DNA of 64,000 nt, taken from Aquaspirillum serpens DSM 68. Lineage in GTDB: Bacteria > Pseudomonadota > Gammaproteobacteria > Burkholderiales > Aquaspirillaceae. Both the position numbers and the translations under genes were made by a program. Every line of letters begins with the position of its first letter. Position 1 is the first letter of the stretch. Of the stretch, positions 54,862 to 63,674 are shown piece after piece. The stretch spans positions 35,579-99,578 of the forward strand of contig NZ_ATVC01000001.1 of NCBI RefSeq assembly GCF_000420525.1. The letters are read 5' to 3'. The notes beneath the pieces were generated by a model. The model saw nothing but the letters and a program-made list of their open reading frames with translations. It ran no database searches and was not told the origin of the DNA.

Positions 54862-55617
54862 ATGACCTCCCCCCCAAAAACAGTTTACCTATTTGGCACC
54901 TGCATCGTAGATATCTTCTTCCCCACCGCCGGCATCAGCGCGATCAAGCTATTAGAACGAGAAGGCATTGAGGTACGTTATCCGCAGGCGCAGTCCTGTT
55001 GTGGACAGCCGGCGTATTCCTCGGGTTATCTCACCGAGGCGCGGTCGGTTGCAATGGCGCAGATGATGGCGTTTTCTGGGGATGAGCCGATTGTGGTGTT
55101 GTCGGGATCGTGTGCGGGGATGATGAAACACCACTACCCGAGCCTATTCGATGGCTTACCACAACAAACCCAAGCACGGGCTTTTGCTGCCCGTATCTAT
55201 GAATTGACCGAGTTTCTCACCAAGGTTTTAGACATCAAGCTGTGCGATCTTGGCCAGCCGGTGGAGATTGCTTTGCATACCTCTTGTGCGGCGCGGCGCG
55301 AAATGGGCGTGCGCGACACTTCATTAGCCCTACTCAATCAACTGGACAAGGTGGTGTTGAAACAACACGACCACGAGGCGGAGTGTTGTGGGTTTGGTGG
55401 CACGTTCTCGGTGCGCCATCCGCATATTTCGGCGGCGATGGTGGAGGATAAGACCAGCGCGTTGAAAGCCTGTGGTGTGCAACAGGTGGTGAGTGCGGAT
55501 TGTGCGTGTTTGTTGAATATCAATGGGGCGTTGGAGAAGCAGGGGGCGGCGTTGCGGGGACAGCATATTGCCGATTTCCTGTGGCAACGTACCCAACACG
55601 TGGAGGCCAAACAATGA
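54862..55617 (+). CDS. lldE: Lactate utilization protein LldE (CCG-domain)
   Basis: A 251-residue protein of the LldE/LutA/YkgE family with two CCG domains: SCCGQPAYSSG (~residues 46-56) and AECCGFGGTFSV (~175-186). It acts with LldF and LldG as an L-lactate dehydrogenase complex oxidising L-lactate to pyruvate. The ATG at 54862 follows GAGGAGAAAG. Its stop overlaps lldF (ATGA). Confidence 0.9.
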   Translation: MTSPPKTVYLFGTCIVDIFFPTAGISAIKLLEREGIEVRYPQAQSCCGQPAYSSGYLTEARSVAMAQMMAFSGDEPIVVLSGSCAGMMKHHYPSLFDGLPQQTQARAFAARIYELTEFLTKVLDIKLCDLGQPVEIALHTSCAARREMGVRDTSLALLNQLDKVVLKQHDHEAECCGFGGTFSVRHPHISAAMVEDKTSALKACGVQQVVSADCACLLNINGALEKQGAALRGQHIADFLWQRTQHVEAKQ

Positions 55618-57062
55618 GCCACAGTCATCCTTTGCATGATTTCCGTGCCGCCAGCAGCCACGCGGCGCAAGATCCGACCCAACGACACAATACCCGCGCC
55701 GCGATGGATTTTTTGATGCAGCGGCGGGCGGCGCAGTTTCCTGATGCAGATGAGTTAAGTCGGTTGCGCGATTTGGGGCAACGGATTCGGCAACGGGCGT
55801 TGTCACGGTTGCCGTTGTTGTTGGAGCAGTTAGAGGCGCGGTGTGTGGCGAATGGGATACAGGTGCATTGGGCGGATACACCGGCGGAGGCGTGTGAGAT
55901 TGTTGCTGGGTTGATGCGGCAGGCGAATAGCCAAGAGATCATCAAAGGCAAGTCGATGGTGAGTGAGGAAATTGAGCTCAATCACTTTCTTGAGGCGCAG
56001 GGGATGACGGCGTTGGAGAGTGATATGGGGGAGTTTATTGTGCAACTGGCACATGAGAAGCCCTCGCACATCATCATGCCGGCGATTCATAAGACCAAGG
56101 TTGATATTGCCCATTTGTTTCACGATGAACTGCCCCGCACACCGTATACCGAGGATGTAGACGAGCTGATTCAAATTGGCCGCCATGCCCTGCGACAGCG
56201 TTTTTTTACCGCCAAAGTCGGGTTGTCTGGTGTCAATGTCGCGGTGGCAGAAACAGGCACCTTGGTATTGGTGGAAAATGAAGGCAATGGCCGCCTCACC
56301 ACCAGCGCACCTGAGATGCACATTGCCATCACCGGCATTGAGAAGGTGGTCGAGAAGCTAGAGGACGTGCCGCCGATTTTGAGCTTGTTGACACGCTCGG
56401 CAACCGGCCAGCCGATTACCACCTACGTCAATATGATTTCTAGTCCGCGCAAGGCGGGGGAGAAGGACGGGCCACAGCAGGTGCATTTGGTGTTGTTGGA
56501 TAATGGTCGCAGCCAAGCGTATGCCGATTTACAGTTGCGTGAGACGTTGCAATGTATTCGCTGTGGCGCGTGTATGAACCATTGTCCGGTCTATACCCGC
56601 ATCGGGGGTCATGCTTATGGGACGACCTACCCCGGGCCGATTGGCAAAATTATCTCGCCACATCTGTTAGGGCTAGATGACACCAAAGACTTACCGAGTG
56701 CTTCGACCCTATGTGGTGCCTGTAGCGAAGTCTGTCCTGTGCGGATTCCCATTCCAGAGCTGTTATTACGTCTACGCCAAGAATCAGTTACCCCGGAAAA
56801 CGAACCTAATCACCCTCACACAGTACGCGGACAAGGTGCGAAATACCGCGCCACCGAAAAATGGCTGTGGCGCAGTTGGGCGCGGATTTATAGCCAGCCG
56901 GTGTTGTACCGTGCCAGCCGTTTTGCCGCCACCCGTTTACGCGGTCTGCTACCACACGATGTCGGTGCATGGACAATCGCCCGTGCAAAACCACAACCCG
57001 CAGCAAAATCATTACACGAGTTGGTTGCGGAATATCAAGCCACACAGGGGAATCAGCCATGA
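55614..57062 (+). CDS. lldF: Lactate utilization iron-sulfur protein LldF
   Basis: A 482-residue LutB/YkgF-family protein. The N-terminal LUD domain carries HTSP-like sequence VEKLEDVPPILSLLTRSATG, and two ferredoxin-type cluster motifs follow: CIRCGACMNHCPVY (~residues 310-323) and CGACSEVCPVRIP (~360-372). It transfers electrons from lactate oxidation. Overlaps lldE and lldG by 4 bp each. Confidence 0.92.
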   Translation: MSHSHPLHDFRAASSHAAQDPTQRHNTRAAMDFLMQRRAAQFPDADELSRLRDLGQRIRQRALSRLPLLLEQLEARCVANGIQVHWADTPAEACEIVAGLMRQANSQEIIKGKSMVSEEIELNHFLEAQGMTALESDMGEFIVQLAHEKPSHIIMPAIHKTKVDIAHLFHDELPRTPYTEDVDELIQIGRHALRQRFFTAKVGLSGVNVAVAETGTLVLVENEGNGRLTTSAPEMHIAITGIEKVVEKLEDVPPILSLLTRSATGQPITTYVNMISSPRKAGEKDGPQQVHLVLLDNGRSQAYADLQLRETLQCIRCGACMNHCPVYTRIGGHAYGTTYPGPIGKIISPHLLGLDDTKDLPSASTLCGACSEVCPVRIPIPELLLRLRQESVTPENEPNHPHTVRGQGAKYRATEKWLWRSWARIYSQPVLYRASRFAATRLRGLLPHDVGAWTIARAKPQPAAKSLHELVAEYQATQGNQP

Positions 57063-57733
57063 CCGCGAAAACCCGTATTTTATCTCGTCTGCGTGCCGCG
57101 CCTTCTCAACAAAAAGCTGCGCCGAGTGCAGAGGATTACGCCGTCGCACAACAACCGTGGCGCTTTGACAGCACCGAACGCACCAGCCGATTTAAAGACC
57201 TTTTGACTGCCGTACAAACCGAGATTCATGACTGTACTAGCGAGACTTGGCCGCAAACACTGGCAGAACTGGCGGCACAAAAAGGGTGGCGGAATCTGTT
57301 GTTGCCGGAAAACTCGCCGCTCAACAACGCGATTGAACAGACATGGCAAAACAGTGTCAGCGCCCTACCGCCGCTGCAACACTACGATCAAGCCATTGAA
57401 GCATGGCGTGAGGCCCTATTTTTTGATACCGATGCAGCCATCACCGGCTGTCATGCCGCCATTGCTGCTACGGGCTCGATTGTTTTATGGCCCAGCCCCA
57501 GCGAACCACGCTTAATGAGCTTAGTCCCACCGACCCATATTGTGGTGGTGAAACAGAGTCAGTTGGCGGATAACCTGCTTGATCTAATGCAACAACAGCA
57601 ATGGCAACAGGGAATGCCCACCAATCTCGTGTTGGTATCTGGCCCCTCTAAAACATCAGACATTCAGCGCGTCACGGCCTATGGTGCACATGGCCCCAAA
57701 GCCCTGATTGTGTTGTTCCTCACTGATTGCTAA
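57059..57733 (+). CDS. lldG: Lactate utilization protein LldG
   Basis: A 224-residue LUD-domain protein of the LutC/YkgG family. It has GCHAAIAATGSIVLWPSPSEPRLMSLVPPTHIVVV (recognised in part: ATGSIVLWPSP and LVPPTHIVV, ~residues 140-165) and SGPSKTSDIQ (~200-209) near the C-terminus. Third component of the LldEFG L-lactate dehydrogenase. The ATGA overlap with lldF supports the start. Confidence 0.9.
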   Translation: MTAKTRILSRLRAAPSQQKAAPSAEDYAVAQQPWRFDSTERTSRFKDLLTAVQTEIHDCTSETWPQTLAELAAQKGWRNLLLPENSPLNNAIEQTWQNSVSALPPLQHYDQAIEAWREALFFDTDAAITGCHAAIAATGSIVLWPSPSEPRLMSLVPPTHIVVVKQSQLADNLLDLMQQQQWQQGMPTNLVLVSGPSKTSDIQRVTAYGAHGPKALIVLFLTDC

Positions 57734-57743
57734 GGCTGTTGCC

Positions 57744-60575
57744 ATGACCCAACAAGCTCCCGACCATTTAGATCGTCGTTACCAACGCTTTTACCAGCTG
57801 TTATGCGAATTTCTGCCCAGTGAGCGCTTAATCACCCATCCCTTATTGACCTATGCCTATGGCACAGATGCCAGCTTTTATCGCCTCACCCCAAAAATCG
57901 TGGTGCGCGTTGAAAGTGAACAGGAAGTGGTCAAGCTATTACAACACGCACGCCGTGAAGGGATCCCAGTGACCTTCCGTGCAGCAGGGACATCGCTATC
58001 TGGTCAGGCCATCAGCGACTCGGTGTTAATCCTTTTGGGCGATCAATGGCGGGGGCACGATATTCTCGATGATGGACAACGGATTCGTCTGCAACCGGGG
58101 GTGATTGGGCAATGGGCTAACGATTGGTTAAAACCCTATCAACGTAAAATCGGCCCTGATCCTGCGTCGATCAATGCCGCCAAAATTGGGGGGATTGTTG
58201 CTAATAACTCCAGCGGTATGTGCTGCGGCACGGCACAAAACACCTATCACACCCTCGATTCGATGCGGTTGGTGTTGGTGGATGGGACGGTGTTGGACAC
58301 GGCAGACCCGCAATCGGTGGCGGCGTTTCGGGTCAGTCATGGCGCGTTGTTGCAGCAGTTAAGCCAGTTAGCCGACCACGCCAAGCATCACCCAACGCTG
58401 GCCGATAAAATTCGCCATAAGTACCGCCTGAAGAATACCACCGGCTATGCCCTCAATAGTTTGATTGATTTTGAGGATCCGATTGATATTTTGATGCACC
58501 TGATGGTGGGCTCGGAAGGCACACTGGGCTTTATTTCAGAAGTGGTCTATCGCACAGTCGAAGACCCTCCCTATAAAGCCTCGGCATTGGTGGTATTTGC
58601 TCATGCAAAAACCTGCTGCCAAGCGGTCGCCGCGCTGAAAAGTGCACCGGTCAGTGCAGTGGAATTGATTGATGGTCGTGGCATCGCCTCAGTTCGCAAT
58701 AAACCCGGGTTACCCGCCTTTATCCAAAATCTTGATTTGCAAGCCTGTGCACTGTTAATCGAGAGCCGAGCTAATAGCAGTGAACAATTGCAACAGCAGC
58801 TGGCCCAGATTCACGACACCTTACAACCCTTCCCAATGATAGAGCGCACCCCTTTCACCACAGTTGAAGCGGAATATGCCGCTTATTGGGCGGTGCGTAA
58901 GGGCTTATTCCCAGCGGTCGGGGCGGTGCGTGAAACCGGCACCACAGTGATTATTGAAGATGTGGCGTTTCCTGTCCCTGATTTGGCGGCAGGGGTTGAG
59001 AAACTACAAGCCCTGTTTGAACAATTTGGCTATCACGAAGCGCTAATTTTCGGCCATGCGCTTGAAGGCAATCTGCATTTTGTCTTTACACAACGCTTTG
59101 ACGATGCCAGCGAAGTGGCGCGTTACGATGCGTTTATGGATGCAGTGGCCCAGTTGGTGGCGGTGGAATATGGCGGATCGTTAAAAGCCGAACACGGCAC
59201 TGGCCGCAATATGGCGCCCTACATTGAATTAGAGTGGGGCAGCGAGGGTTATGCCTTGATGGTGGCAATCAAACGCGCCTTTGATCCGTATGGCGTGCTG
59301 AATCCCGATGTGATGATTAGCAGTGATGCTGCTATCCATTTAAAAAACCTCAAAGCACTGCCGGCTGCCCACGAGATTGTGGACAAGTGTATCGAATGTG
59401 GTTTTTGTGAACCGGCTTGTCCTGCACGTGAACTGACCCTAAGCCCACGACAACGGATCACAGTTTGGCGCGAAATGCAGGCCCTACGCGCCAGTGGTGA
59501 ACAACCCGAGCGGTTGGCACTGTTAGAGCGTGACTATCCGTATATGGGTATCGACACCTGTGCCGCCACGGGTTTATGTCAACAAAACTGTCCAGTTGGC
59601 ATCAACACCGGTGATTTCATTCGTGCCCTGCGTGCTGAAGATGCCCCCGCCCAACACGAACAAGCGCGTTATTTGGCAGAGCATTTTTCTGGTGTCACTC
59701 AGGCTGCGCGCACCGGTTTAAAAGTGGCTCATGTGGCTAAAGTGGTGTTAGGGGATCGCCTGTTACAGCAGCTCAGCAAACAAGCGCGCCAATTTGTCCC
59801 TGCCCTCCCACAGTGGAACAGCGCCTTACCCACTGCCGCAGCGCGGCCACCACGACCGCAACATCATGCAGCACGCAAAGTGGTGTATTTCGCCAGTTGT
59901 GCCAGCCGCACCCTCGGCCCAGCCAGCAACGACAGCGACTCGCGCTCATTGATGCAAGTGACGGTGGCCGTGTTAGAACGGGCCGGTTATGAAGTGATCT
60001 TCCCTGCGGCGCTGGATGAACAATGCTGCGGACAACCTTTTGAATCCAAGGGCCATTTCTCGTTAGCAGAACAAAAACGGCAGCAAGTGTTTGATGCCCT
60101 AGCACACGCCAGCCAACACGGCCAATATCCTATTTATGTGGACACCAGCCCCTGTGCCTTGCGTTTATTAAGCGCCAGCGACCGCCAGCAGCTACACATT
60201 TTCGATTCGATTCCCTTCCTCACCGAGCATGTGCTACCGCATTTAACGGTGAAACCAGTTAATGAATCGATTGCCGTGCATCTCACCTGCTCGAGTCGCA
60301 AAATGGGTGTGGATCAGCATTTGCTACGCTTGGTCAAAGCCTGCGCCCAACGGGTCACTGTGCCTGAGTTTATCGGGTGTTGTGGTTTTGCTGGTGACAA
60401 AGGCTTTAGCACGCCGGAACTCAATGACCACGCCTTACGCGATCTATCACACCAAGTCAGTCATTGTGATAGCGGTGTTTCCAGCAGCCGTACCTGTGAA
60501 ATCGGCCTGTCTTCACATAGCGGCTTGCACTATCGACATGCGGTGTATCTACTCGACCGCGCTAGCCAGTCATAA
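57744..60575 (+). CDS. FAD-linked D-lactate dehydrogenase (Dld-II type) with C-terminal Fe-S/CCG domains
   Basis: A 943-residue fusion protein. It has an FAD_binding_4 domain (FRAAGTSLSGQAISDSVLI ~90-108; GGIVANNSSGMCCG ~150-163), an FAD-oxidase C domain (~270-530; LKAEHGTGRNMAPY ~490-503), two 4Fe-4S motifs (CIECGFCEPACP and CAATGLCQQNCPVGI) and CCG domains (EQCCGQPFESKG, IGCCGFAGDKG). It oxidises D-lactate to pyruvate and passes electrons to the quinone pool. It starts 10 bp after lldG. The last 25 codons are repeated downstream at 61510-61615. Confidence 0.9.
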   Translation: MTQQAPDHLDRRYQRFYQLLCEFLPSERLITHPLLTYAYGTDASFYRLTPKIVVRVESEQEVVKLLQHARREGIPVTFRAAGTSLSGQAISDSVLILLGDQWRGHDILDDGQRIRLQPGVIGQWANDWLKPYQRKIGPDPASINAAKIGGIVANNSSGMCCGTAQNTYHTLDSMRLVLVDGTVLDTADPQSVAAFRVSHGALLQQLSQLADHAKHHPTLADKIRHKYRLKNTTGYALNSLIDFEDPIDILMHLMVGSEGTLGFISEVVYRTVEDPPYKASALVVFAHAKTCCQAVAALKSAPVSAVELIDGRGIASVRNKPGLPAFIQNLDLQACALLIESRANSSEQLQQQLAQIHDTLQPFPMIERTPFTTVEAEYAAYWAVRKGLFPAVGAVRETGTTVIIEDVAFPVPDLAAGVEKLQALFEQFGYHEALIFGHALEGNLHFVFTQRFDDASEVARYDAFMDAVAQLVAVEYGGSLKAEHGTGRNMAPYIELEWGSEGYALMVAIKRAFDPYGVLNPDVMISSDAAIHLKNLKALPAAHEIVDKCIECGFCEPACPARELTLSPRQRITVWREMQALRASGEQPERLALLERDYPYMGIDTCAATGLCQQNCPVGINTGDFIRALRAEDAPAQHEQARYLAEHFSGVTQAARTGLKVAHVAKVVLGDRLLQQLSKQARQFVPALPQWNSALPTAAARPPRPQHHAARKVVYFASCASRTLGPASNDSDSRSLMQVTVAVLERAGYEVIFPAALDEQCCGQPFESKGHFSLAEQKRQQVFDALAHASQHGQYPIYVDTSPCALRLLSASDRQQLHIFDSIPFLTEHVLPHLTVKPVNESIAVHLTCSSRKMGVDQHLLRLVKACAQRVTVPEFIGCCGFAGDKGFSTPELNDHALRDLSHQVSHCDSGVSSSRTCEIGLSSHSGLHYRHAVYLLDRASQS

Positions 60576-60602
60576 TGCCAGCGGCGGAGTGTTTGCTCCG
60601 CC
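60497..60602 (+). repeat. 106-bp direct repeat, copy 1 (3' end of dld)
   Basis: Spans the last ~25 codons of dld plus the first arm and loop of its terminator. It matches 61510-61615 at 105 of 106 positions (one G/A difference). After CTCCGCC the sequence diverges, so this copy has only a 7-bp stem. Confidence 0.95.
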
Positions 60603-60727
60603 AGCTGTTACCACACCTAACAGAGAATTTAGCGATCATTCTAAAGTACATGCAGCAGTTTTTGGTCGATGGGTATAATATGCAGATGATCAATACAATG
60701 GTCGTACCCATTATTGGAGGTTACTCA

Positions 60728-60907
60728 ATGATCACACTGACACGAGCCGGCACCTCGGAAAAATCCAAATTGATTGCACCTAATTTCGATAGTGTGCTCG
60801 CTGATCGGGCCAAGACAGCGAAACAAAACACAGCTGAACTGAAAATTACTAAGGCCATGTCCAAAGAAGAACGCCGGCAAGCCTTGCGAGTCGCACTCGG
60901 CCGCTAA
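60728..60907 (+). CDS. Small uncharacterised protein (59 residues) in the dld cassette
   Basis: A 59-residue charged protein starting MITLTRAGTSEKSKLIAPNF, followed by a Lys/Arg-rich helical C-terminus (AMSKEERRQALRVAL). GGAGG lies 7 bp before ATG 60728, which is chosen over an upstream start at 60575. A TATAAT box is at 60674-60679. Followed by a terminator-like hairpin and a 167-residue ORF. The size pairing resembles a toxin-antitoxin module, but no family match is claimed. Confidence 0.55.
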   Translation: MITLTRAGTSEKSKLIAPNFDSVLADRAKTAKQNTAELKITKAMSKEERRQALRVALGR

Positions 60908-60933
60908 ATTTATGATGTCGCTTTATTTGTTAG

Positions 60934-60964
60934 AATCCCGCCCACTTTAAAGGCGGGATTTTTT
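60934..60964 (+). terminator. Terminator-like hairpin directly before the 167-residue ORF
   Basis: 9-bp stem AATCCCGCC / GGCGGGATT with a 9-base loop and a TTTTTT tract that runs into the ATG of the next ORF (60965). The right arm overlaps its only plausible ribosome-binding sequence (AAAGGCGGG), so it could both attenuate transcription and mask translation. Confidence 0.75.
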
Positions 60965-61468
60965 ATGTTCGAAACAATTCAATGTCACAAAGACTTTTTT
61001 AGTGGCTCACGTGATAGCCAGTTTCATGTTGATATACCCAAGTTAACTGCTGACGAATACGCTCGCCTAGAAGCGTTTATAGACCTTGTACTAGATGCAG
61101 AAGAGTTACCAGGTCGAAATAAACCATCCCATACCGATGAAAATGGTAAGCCGATTTACTCAGCAATTCTCTATTCCCAAACAAACGCTTGGCATTACCA
61201 TTCAGGACCTTATAGTCGAATCCACGGCACCGTTAAGACACCGCCTCATCTGCCTGAAAATCTGAAGGGAGCAAGCTCCGCAGAAATTGTCCACTACATC
61301 AAAGACGAATCAAATAAAACGATTATTTTGATCGGCTATTCTAGAGAACACATTCCATTTCCAAAATCGGACAGTCGCAGCAATCCCCTACGCACTCGCT
61401 TGGGAAATTGGGTCAAGAAAGTTGTTCCTTTAGAAAACTCATCGGATGGAGAAGAAGCACTGCCTTGA
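60965..61468 (+). CDS. Uncharacterised 167-residue protein in the dld cassette
   Basis: A soluble protein without signal peptide or membrane helix. It contains AWHYHSGPYSR (~residues 77-87) and HYIKDESNKTIILIGYSREH (~112-131), a strand-rich arrangement faintly like RelE/YafO-type mRNA interferases, but this is weak. No reliable family. It is located between two copies of the dld 3' end with the 59-residue ORF, so it looks acquired. It starts immediately after a terminator-like hairpin. Confidence 0.5.
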   Translation: MFETIQCHKDFFSGSRDSQFHVDIPKLTADEYARLEAFIDLVLDAEELPGRNKPSHTDENGKPIYSAILYSQTNAWHYHSGPYSRIHGTVKTPPHLPENLKGASSAEIVHYIKDESNKTIILIGYSREHIPFPKSDSRSNPLRTRLGNWVKKVVPLENSSDGEEALP

Positions 61469-61509
61469 ATATACGGAACAAAATGGATTGGCCGTTACGG
61501 CCTGACTGG

Positions 61510-61615
61510 TGAAATCGGCCTGTCTTCACATAGCGGCTTGCACTATCGACATGCAGTGTATCTACTCGACCGCGCTAGCCAGTCATAATGCCAGCGGCGG
61601 AGTGTTTGCTCCGCC
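61510..61615 (+). repeat. 106-bp direct repeat, copy 2 (orphan dld 3' end)
   Basis: Repeats 60497-60602 (one mismatch) but lacks the rest of dld upstream. It continues into the full terminator (GCCGCTTTGC), so this copy keeps the original downstream context. The 907 bp between the copies (60603-61509) hold the two-ORF cassette. Confidence 0.93.
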
Positions 61616-61624
61616 GCCGCTTTG
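61594..61624. terminator. Terminator between the dld cassette and phoX
   Basis: GCGGCGGAG / CTCCGCCGC, a 9-bp stem with a TGTTTG loop, followed by CGCTTTGC. It lies between convergent units. The copy at ~60583 has lost the end of this stem. Confidence 0.65.
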
Positions 61625-61651
61625 CTAGATCAATGCCAAATTTGCTCTGGC

Positions 61652-63595
61652 TTAAACTTCGCCAATCACCCCACCATCCTCACGACGAATCACCACCGTT
61701 GCTGCACGAGGGCGCCCGCCTTGAGCACCGTCAGGCCAACTTGAAATGGCTTTGGGTGCAGCCGGATCGCTACGCTCACTCGCTGGCTCCCCCGGATGTT
61801 GGATGTTGACAAACATGGTTTTCAAGTCAGGGGTAAAGGCCAAACCAGTTACTTCGCAACCATTAGGCCCCGTTAAGAAACGCCGTGTTTCGCCGGTCTC
61901 AGGAATGGTAGCCAGCATTTGGTTATTGCCCATGCCGGTATAGTCTTTCTGGTTTAAGGTGCTGGTGGAGACATCGGTTTGAATCCACAAAATCCCATTC
62001 CGACTGAACACCAAACCATCAGGGCTGCCATATATATCGCCTTTGATATTGCCCTTTTTGTCGCCGTCGCGCTCGGGATTGCCGGCAAGGGCATAGATGT
62101 CCCACTTAAATTGGGTAGCAGTGGAGTCGTTGCTGGCTTCGTGCCAACGAATGATATGACCAAAGACATTCTTCGCTCGAGGGTTGGCCGCATCAGTCGC
62201 TGGTTTGCCATCGGTACCGCGTTCGCTGTTATTGGTCAGCGTACAGTACACCTCACCTGCTTTATGTGGATGAACGGCAATCCATTCTGGGCGGTCCATC
62301 TTGGTTGCACCAACACGGTCGGCAGCCAAACGGGTTTTAATCACCACCTCGCCTTGATCAGCAAAGCCATTGGCAGCAGTCAGGCCATTTTTACCGTGAG
62401 TCAGTTCTAACCATTGCCCCGAACCATCGGCATCAAAACGCGCCACATATAAGGTGCCATGCTCTAACAAATCGCGATTCGCCTTACGGTCATAACGATT
62501 GAACTTGTCGCGGCTGACAAATTTGTAGATGTATTCAAAGCGTTGATCGTCGCCCATATACACCACCGCACGCCCGTCTTGTGCAATCGTTACCGTCGCG
62601 CCCTCGTGTTTAATCCGCCCTAATGCAGTGCGTTTAATTGGCTTCGCCTTAGGATCAAAGGGATCAATCTCCACCACCCAACCAAAACGATGCGGTTCAT
62701 TTGGATTGATTTGGCGATCAAAACGGAAATCCACTTCGGCCCAGCGATAGCCGGCATCGGTCGCTTTAATCCCGTAGCGTTTATCGTCCTCGCTCAGTTG
62801 CCCATTATTGGCAAAATAATCGCTCCAGTTTTCCTCACAGGTAAGGTAAGTCCCCCACGGTGTCGGCCCACTGGCACAGTTATTAAAGGTACCGAGCACT
62901 TCAACACCGCGTGGATCTGCTGCAGTTCTCATCAAAGCATGACCACGCGCAGGCCCACCGATCTGGATCGGGGTCAGGGCATGAACACGGCGAGCAAATT
63001 GCGAAGGCCGTACCACTTGCCAACCTTTTTGTCCCCCCAAGTCTTGCACTTCAATAATCGACACCCCAACAGCATGTTGTGCCTTACGCACTTTTTCTGC
63101 ATTCCACATCTTCATGCCATCGCTGTGCAATAGGCCATCATCGGTGTATTCGTGGTTGATTGCTAACAAACCTTGTTTGGAATGAGCCGAACCAAAGGGC
63201 AGAGGAAAATACGCCATACCATCATGGTGCATCCCAGCTTGGACGGCTTGTTCTTCGGCACTATTGCTGGCATCGGCTTTGAAAGCCGGCATTTTGCCTT
63301 TGATACCAATTGGATCACCCCACGCATACAACACCTCGGCACGGTAGCCTTTTGGTACCACAACAGTATCGCTGGTGGATAAGGGGACAGATTCGAAGCC
63401 AAGCGAAACAGGGGCAGGTGTAGCGGCTTGGGCAATGGCACTGAAGCTAGAAGACAACAGCCCTGCCGCAGACAAGGCTGCGCCGCCTTTTAATAACTGG
63501 CGGCGGCCGAGTTGGGTTTCTAATACATCGCTGAAAATCGGATTGGTACTGGTGTTGAGAACGCTATCGTCGGTTTTAAGCAGGGGCTTACCCAT
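61652..63595 (-). CDS. phoX: PhoX family alkaline phosphatase
   Basis: A 647-residue DUF839/PhoX phosphatase. The twin-arginine signal GRRQLLKGGAALSAAGLL (~residues 30-47) directs it through TatABC. It has NHEYTDDGLLHSDGMKMWN (~148-166), ASGPTPWGTYLTCEENWSDYF (recognised in part: TPWGTYLTCEEN, ~245-256) and a C-terminal NIQHPGEP motif, typical of the Ca/Fe-dependent PhoX family that releases phosphate from organic esters in the periplasm. A Pho-box-like element precedes it. Confidence 0.9.
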   Translation of the reverse strand: MGKPLLKTDDSVLNTSTNPIFSDVLETQLGRRQLLKGGAALSAAGLLSSSFSAIAQAATPAPVSLGFESVPLSTSDTVVVPKGYRAEVLYAWGDPIGIKGKMPAFKADASNSAEEQAVQAGMHHDGMAYFPLPFGSAHSKQGLLAINHEYTDDGLLHSDGMKMWNAEKVRKAQHAVGVSIIEVQDLGGQKGWQVVRPSQFARRVHALTPIQIGGPARGHALMRTAADPRGVEVLGTFNNCASGPTPWGTYLTCEENWSDYFANNGQLSEDDKRYGIKATDAGYRWAEVDFRFDRQINPNEPHRFGWVVEIDPFDPKAKPIKRTALGRIKHEGATVTIAQDGRAVVYMGDDQRFEYIYKFVSRDKFNRYDRKANRDLLEHGTLYVARFDADGSGQWLELTHGKNGLTAANGFADQGEVVIKTRLAADRVGATKMDRPEWIAVHPHKAGEVYCTLTNNSERGTDGKPATDAANPRAKNVFGHIIRWHEASNDSTATQFKWDIYALAGNPERDGDKKGNIKGDIYGSPDGLVFSRNGILWIQTDVSTSTLNQKDYTGMGNNQMLATIPETGETRRFLTGPNGCEVTGLAFTPDLKTMFVNIQHPGEPASERSDPAAPKAISSWPDGAQGGRPRAATVVIRREDGGVIGEV

Positions 63596-63650
63596 GGCTC
63601 GCTCCGTTAGGCAAAAAGTTGGAAAAGTGCGCCTAAGTTACGAGAAGCGT

Positions 63651-63668
63651 GTGAAAAAACGATGACAG
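63651..63668 (-). promoter_or_regulatory. Putative Pho box upstream of phoX
   Basis: Minus strand CTGTCAT-CGTT-TTTTCAC: one half-site identical to the CTGTCAT consensus and a second weaker half, 4 bp apart, 56 bp before the phoX ATG. Compare the phoB site at 12578-12595. Confidence 0.55.
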
Positions 63669-63674
63669 AGGAGG

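Noticed and set aside
55500..55613. 38-codon upstream extension of lldF into lldE
   Set aside because: Start at 55614 overlaps the lldE stop as ATGA and matches family N-termini; the extension is an overlap artefact.
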